Shown piece by piece: positions 33,720 to 36,666 of a stretch of DNA of 36,666 nt (positions are counted from its first letter, which is position 1; each line of letters opens with the position of its first letter). The notes beneath the pieces were generated by a model. That model worked only from the letters and a program-made list of their open reading frames with translations. It ran no database searches and had not been told where the DNA came from. The stretch lies in NCBI GenBank assembly GCA_022448645.1, contig JAKVBZ010000051.1:1-36666 (forward strand), given 5' to 3'. Source of the stretch: Pirellulaceae bacterium. Its GTDB lineage: Bacteria > Planctomycetota > Planctomycetia > Pirellulales > Pirellulaceae. The translations under genes were made by a program, and so were the position numbers.

Positions 33720-34472
33720 ATGTGCGCTACACCGCTCCGGGTAACCGTATGGAATGAATATGTTCACGAACAGAATTCGCCGGCAGTGGCGAAGGTGTAT
33801 CCACATGGTATTCATCGTGTGATCGCAGACGGACTATCAGAACGGATGGGAGCAAACGTGACGGTGAAAACCGCCACGCTGGGTGAAGCGGATCACGGCC
33901 TGCCGCCATCAACACTGGCAGAAACCGATGTGCTCGTATGGTGGGGCCATGCCGCCCACGAAGACGTAGCAGATGAAGTTGTCGACGGTGTTGTGGAAAG
34001 AGTGCTCAATGGGATGGGTCTGATCGTATTGCATTCAGCACATGCCTCCAAAGTTTTCCGTCGGCTGATGGGCACCGGTTGCATGCTTCGGTGGCGAGAA
34101 GCAGGCGAGTTGGAACGATTATGGACCGTCCAACCGTCTCATCCGATCACAGAGGGCCTGACGGACGAATACTTTGAACTGCCAGAAACGGAAATGTACG
34201 GAGAGTACTTCGACATTCCGGCGCCGGAAGAACTGATCTTTATCAGCTGGTTTGCCGGCGGAGAGGTGTTTCGCTCGGGATGCACGTTCCGTCGCGGGAG
34301 CGGCAAAATCTTTTACTTTCGTCCTGGACACGAGACACACCCCATTTACTACGACGAAAACGTGCGAACCGTACTGGCAAACAGCGTTAAATGGGCTGCG
34401 CCAAGCGGCGCGCCGTATTTCGGCCAGCCAAGAAATATTACCGAACCATTGCAGAAGCTCGACCATTCTTAG
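33720..34472 (+). CDS. ThuA-like domain protein
   Basis: A 250-residue ThuA-family protein with a class I glutamine-amidotransferase-like fold. Seen: RVTVWNEYVHEQ at the first strand, TDVLVWWGHAAHEDV, the strand-turn GLIVLHSAHASKVFRRLMG where trehalose-utilisation ThuA proteins have their conserved Ser/His region, and GKIFYFRPGHETHPIYYD with conserved His. There is no nucleophile-elbow Cys of true amidotransferases. No signal peptide. ThuA proteins are linked to disaccharide (e.g. 3-keto-trehalose) metabolism in rhizobia; planctomycete members usually sit among sugar oxidoreductases. The gene has its own strong ribosome-binding site and converges with the DUF1501 gene. Confidence 0.9.
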   Translation: MCATPLRVTVWNEYVHEQNSPAVAKVYPHGIHRVIADGLSERMGANVTVKTATLGEADHGLPPSTLAETDVLVWWGHAAHEDVADEVVDGVVERVLNGMGLIVLHSAHASKVFRRLMGTGCMLRWREAGELERLWTVQPSHPITEGLTDEYFELPETEMYGEYFDIPAPEELIFISWFAGGEVFRSGCTFRRGSGKIFYFRPGHETHPIYYDENVRTVLANSVKWAAPSGAPYFGQPRNITEPLQKLDHS

Positions 34473-34558
34473 CGCAGGAAGATTTTCATTTTTGGTTTCC
34501 AATTTGGTGCCACACTTGTGTCCAGGCAAGAAACCAACGCTTGTGATCTGAGAAAAAG

Positions 34559-36049
34559 CTAAACGATTCCTCGGTGTACATCACCGAAGACATCCGTCAA
34601 ACGAAAATCACGACCGGCGTAACGATACGTCAGTCGTTCGTGGTCCAGACCCAATAGATACAGCAGCGTGGCATGCAGGTCGTGAATATGCATTTTGTTT
34701 TCGACCGCAAAATAACCGTACTCGTCAGTGGCACCATATTGGACACCACCACGCACGCCTCCACCAGCTAGCCACATAGTGAAACCTTCGGGGTTGTGGT
34801 CACGGCCATTGGTACCTTGAGCCACTGGTGTACGACCGAACTCTCCCCCCCAAAGGACCAGCGTGTCATCTAATAATCCACGTGCTTTCAAATCGCGCAA
34901 CAAGCCGGCAATTGGACGATCTACTTCACGAGCATTCTTGGAGTGACCTTGCTCGAGACCCCCATGCTGGTCCCATTGTACTTTTGTATCACTATGGGTC
35001 ACTTGGATAAATCGCACACCACGTTCAGCATACCGACGAGCCAGCAAACACTGACGACCAAAGTCTTCGGCTACAGGATCATTCAAACCATACAGATCCA
35101 ACGTCGCGGCAGACTCGTCGGAAATATCCTGAACTTCCGGAACTTCAGCCTGCATGCGATAGGCTAACTCGAAGGAATGGATCCTGGCTTCGAGTGCAGC
35201 TTGATCACCGGCATCAGCCATATGTGTGCGATTCATTTGCGCCAGCATGTCCAACTGCAACCTCTGCCCGGAAGGCGACCAACTAGGATTGGAGATATAC
35301 CGGACGTTCGCATCCGACGATGGTTGACTCGCCACTCCAAGTGGTACACCAGCACAATACGCAGGCAGAAACGCGGACCCCCAATTCTTCACGCCACCAT
35401 GTGCTAAGGTCGGGCATATTGTGACGAAGCCCGGCAAGTTGTCGTTTTCACTACCCAAACCGTATGTAATCCAGCTTCCCATACTGGGGCGAACAAAGTT
35501 GTCGCTACCCGTATGCAGTTTAAGCAAGGCACCACCGTGGGCCGCATTGCTGCCGTGTAGCGAATTCAAGATACATAAATCATCCACGCACTCGGCCACG
35601 TGAGGGAACAACTCCGATACCCAAATACCATTTTCACCGTATTGCTTGAATTTCCACGGAGATCCCCACAGGTTACCCGTATCTGAAAACTGAACTCGAG
35701 GTTTGGAGAAGGGAAGCTCTTTACCATGATCACGTTGAAGTTTCGGTTTGTAATCAAAGGTATCTACCTGAGACGGACCGCCTTTCATAAACAAGAAAAT
35801 GATTCGTTTCGCGTGTGGAGTGACATGCGGCTGGCGAGGTGCGAGTGGGTTTGCAGGCGTGTTCACACCGCGATTCAACAGGCTTCTTTCTGCGACCGCT
35901 TGCTCTTGGAGCAATGCCGAAAGAGCGAGGTAGCCAAATCCCACAGCTGTGTGCTGCAGCATCTTCCGACGAGTCGGCATGTGGACATGCATTCGACCGC
36001 TCGGGTCGTACATCGTAGTCAGCATTTCGCGGTCAGAACCGGTATTCAT
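34559..36049 (-). CDS. DUF1501 protein with Tat signal (cassette 3)
   Basis: A 496-residue DUF1501 protein. The twin-arginine motif [18 protein letters not shown] starts at about residue 25; ATGs at codons 20 and 24 would give shorter leaders. Canonical motifs: [54 protein letters not shown] and [19 protein letters not shown]. It is closer in sequence pattern to the cassette 1 DUF1501 protein than to the cassette 2 one. It lies 29 bp after the stop of the DUF1553 gene upstream on the same strand, so the two are probably one transcript. Exported by Tat; activity unknown. Confidence 0.93.
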   Translation of the reverse strand: MNTGSDREMLTTMYDPSGRMHVHMPTRRKMLQHTAVGFGYLALSALLQEQAVAERSLLNRGVNTPANPLAPRQPHVTPHAKRIIFLFMKGGPSQVDTFDYKPKLQRDHGKELPFSKPRVQFSDTGNLWGSPWKFKQYGENGIWVSELFPHVAECVDDLCILNSLHGSNAAHGGALLKLHTGSDNFVRPSMGSWITYGLGSENDNLPGFVTICPTLAHGGVKNWGSAFLPAYCAGVPLGVASQPSSDANVRYISNPSWSPSGQRLQLDMLAQMNRTHMADAGDQAALEARIHSFELAYRMQAEVPEVQDISDESAATLDLYGLNDPVAEDFGRQCLLARRYAERGVRFIQVTHSDTKVQWDQHGGLEQGHSKNAREVDRPIAGLLRDLKARGLLDDTLVLWGGEFGRTPVAQGTNGRDHNPEGFTMWLAGGGVRGGVQYGATDEYGYFAVENKMHIHDLHATLLYLLGLDHERLTYRYAGRDFRLTDVFGDVHRGIV

Positions 36050-36078
36050 GTCTACTCAGAAAAAACGATGGTAGAGGT

Positions 36079-36666
36079 TTAGGGCAAGTAGATGAACTCA
36101 TTTGAAGCCAACAGTATCTGACATAAAGCTTCCCACTCATGCAGTTTCTGGCCTGCTTCATTCACTCCCTCGGCATCCACCAATGTGTCGTCGAATTGTT
36201 GCAGGAATTGTTCCGCCTTGACCACCTCTTCCGCCAAAGGTGGTCGTCCCAAAATTCGTTCGTATAACAGCCGAATTCGTTCATGAGGAGACTCTACGTC
36301 ACCGCCTGGAAGACGTTCCACCAACGCCTTACACGCATCCAACAGTAACTGGCTATTAAGCATAAACAGGGCTTGCGGTGCGACGGTGGAAGTGGGTCGA
36401 TTGCCATTGGTAACGCTTGCGTCAGCGTAATCGAACAAAGAAAACACATCGTACAGATGGTTACGAACGATGGGCAAATAGATGGAACGTCGCAGACTGT
36501 CATATTTAGTACCATCCTGAGACGTGTGATTGAACAAGAATTCCCGATTCTTGACATGCAACATGGAACCACCCATCGTGGTATCCAACCGACCACTGAC
36601 GGTTAGAATCGCATCCCGAATGGGTTCCGCTTCCAAGCGTCTCACATTGGCTCTCCATTGCAGCCT
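36079..36666 (-). CDS. DUF1553 (PSD1) protein, C-terminal part, running off right edge
   Basis: The frame is open to the right edge, so at least 195 residues of the C-terminus are present and the N-terminal part (expected cytochrome-like and DUF1549 regions) lies outside. Motifs: RRLEAEPIRDAILTVSG, LRRSIYLPIVRN, NRPTSTVAPQALFMLNS and the end LCQILLASNEFIYLP, all standard for the DUF1553 C-terminal region and matching the equivalent stretch of cassette 1 (RRLESESIRDSLLSVAG ... LLCTNEFLYVE). It is the upstream partner of the DUF1501 gene 29 bp on. Confidence 0.93.
   Translation of the reverse strand, partial: RLQWRANVRRLEAEPIRDAILTVSGRLDTTMGGSMLHVKNREFLFNHTSQDGTKYDSLRRSIYLPIVRNHLYDVFSLFDYADASVTNGNRPTSTVAPQALFMLNSQLLLDACKALVERLPGGDVESPHERIRLLYERILGRPPLAEEVVKAEQFLQQFDDTLVDAEGVNEAGQKLHEWEALCQILLASNEFIYLP

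Noticed and set aside
1..36666. tRNA, rRNA, CRISPR array, insertion sequence or phage genes
   Set aside because: Reading the gaps on both strands showed no cloverleaf-like segment, no spaced repeat array and no transposase or phage protein. A covariance-model scan was not possible.

Overview
The window looks like a chromosomal segment of a planctomycete (Planctomycetota, probably a Pirellulales-type marine or aquatic lineage). That assignment is an inference from gene content. The window carries three copies of the planctomycete pairing of a giant secreted DUF1549/DUF1553 protein with a Tat-type DUF1501 protein, two PEP-CTERM proteins, a T5SS/PEP-CTERM-associated repeat, a sulfatase-modifying-factor-like/PQQ-propeller fusion, and loosely spaced genes on both strands with few strong Shine-Dalgarno sites. 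I saw no rRNA, tRNA, CRISPR array, insertion sequence or prophage.

Layout. 1-0.3 kb: the 3' end of a repeat-rich PEP-CTERM protein whose sorting tail is in a different frame. 0.5-1.3 kb: an SDR dehydrogenase (minus). 1.7-6.4 kb: cassette 1, a CBM-like/cytochrome/DUF1549/DUF1553 protein followed by DUF1501. 6.6-7.7 kb: a sialidase-like BNR protein (minus). 8.1-14.5 kb: cassette 2, a probable three-gene operon of a DUF1549/DUF1553 giant, a divergent DUF1501 and a cytochrome-WD40 protein translationally coupled by an ATGA overlap. 14.7-15.5 kb: a TIM-barrel sugar isomerase/epimerase-like protein. 15.5-17.3 kb: the GTPase TypA/BipA (minus). 17.6-19.9 kb: a dihydroorotate-dehydrogenase-like enzyme paired with an uncharacterised 401-residue protein. 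20.2-21.4 kb: peptidase T (minus). 21.8-22.8 kb: a PEP-CTERM trypsin-fold protein (minus). 23.2-24.7 kb: an MFS transporter with an EF-hand-like loop (minus). 25.2-27.5 kb: the SUMF1-like/PQQ fusion. 27.5-29.4 kb: a phytanoyl-CoA dioxygenase-like enzyme and an orphan type II thioesterase. 29.4-30.1 kb: a DsbD-alpha-like lipoprotein (minus). 30.3-32.5 kb: a GH88-like hydrolase and an SDR lacking the catalytic lysine. 32.55-32.84 kb: a truncated rhomboid remnant. 32.9-33.5 kb: a His/Tyr/Pro-rich secreted protein (minus). 33.7-34.5 kb: a ThuA-like protein. 34.6-36.7 kb: cassette 3 (minus), DUF1501 and the C-terminal part of a DUF1553 protein running off the right edge.

Taken together, many genes suit envelope-linked carbohydrate breakdown: sialidase-like and GH88 hydrolases, SDRs, a sugar isomerase-like barrel, ThuA, an MFS permease, and exported cytochrome-like proteins with carbohydrate-binding-like modules. 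The core housekeeping genes are typA and pepT. The most unusual items are the DUF1549/1553 protein with a CBM-like module inserted into an Ig-like domain and co-operonic with DUF1501 and a cytochrome-WD40 protein, the SDR with Y-x-x-x-W in place of Y-x-x-x-K, and the EF-hand loop in a transporter.
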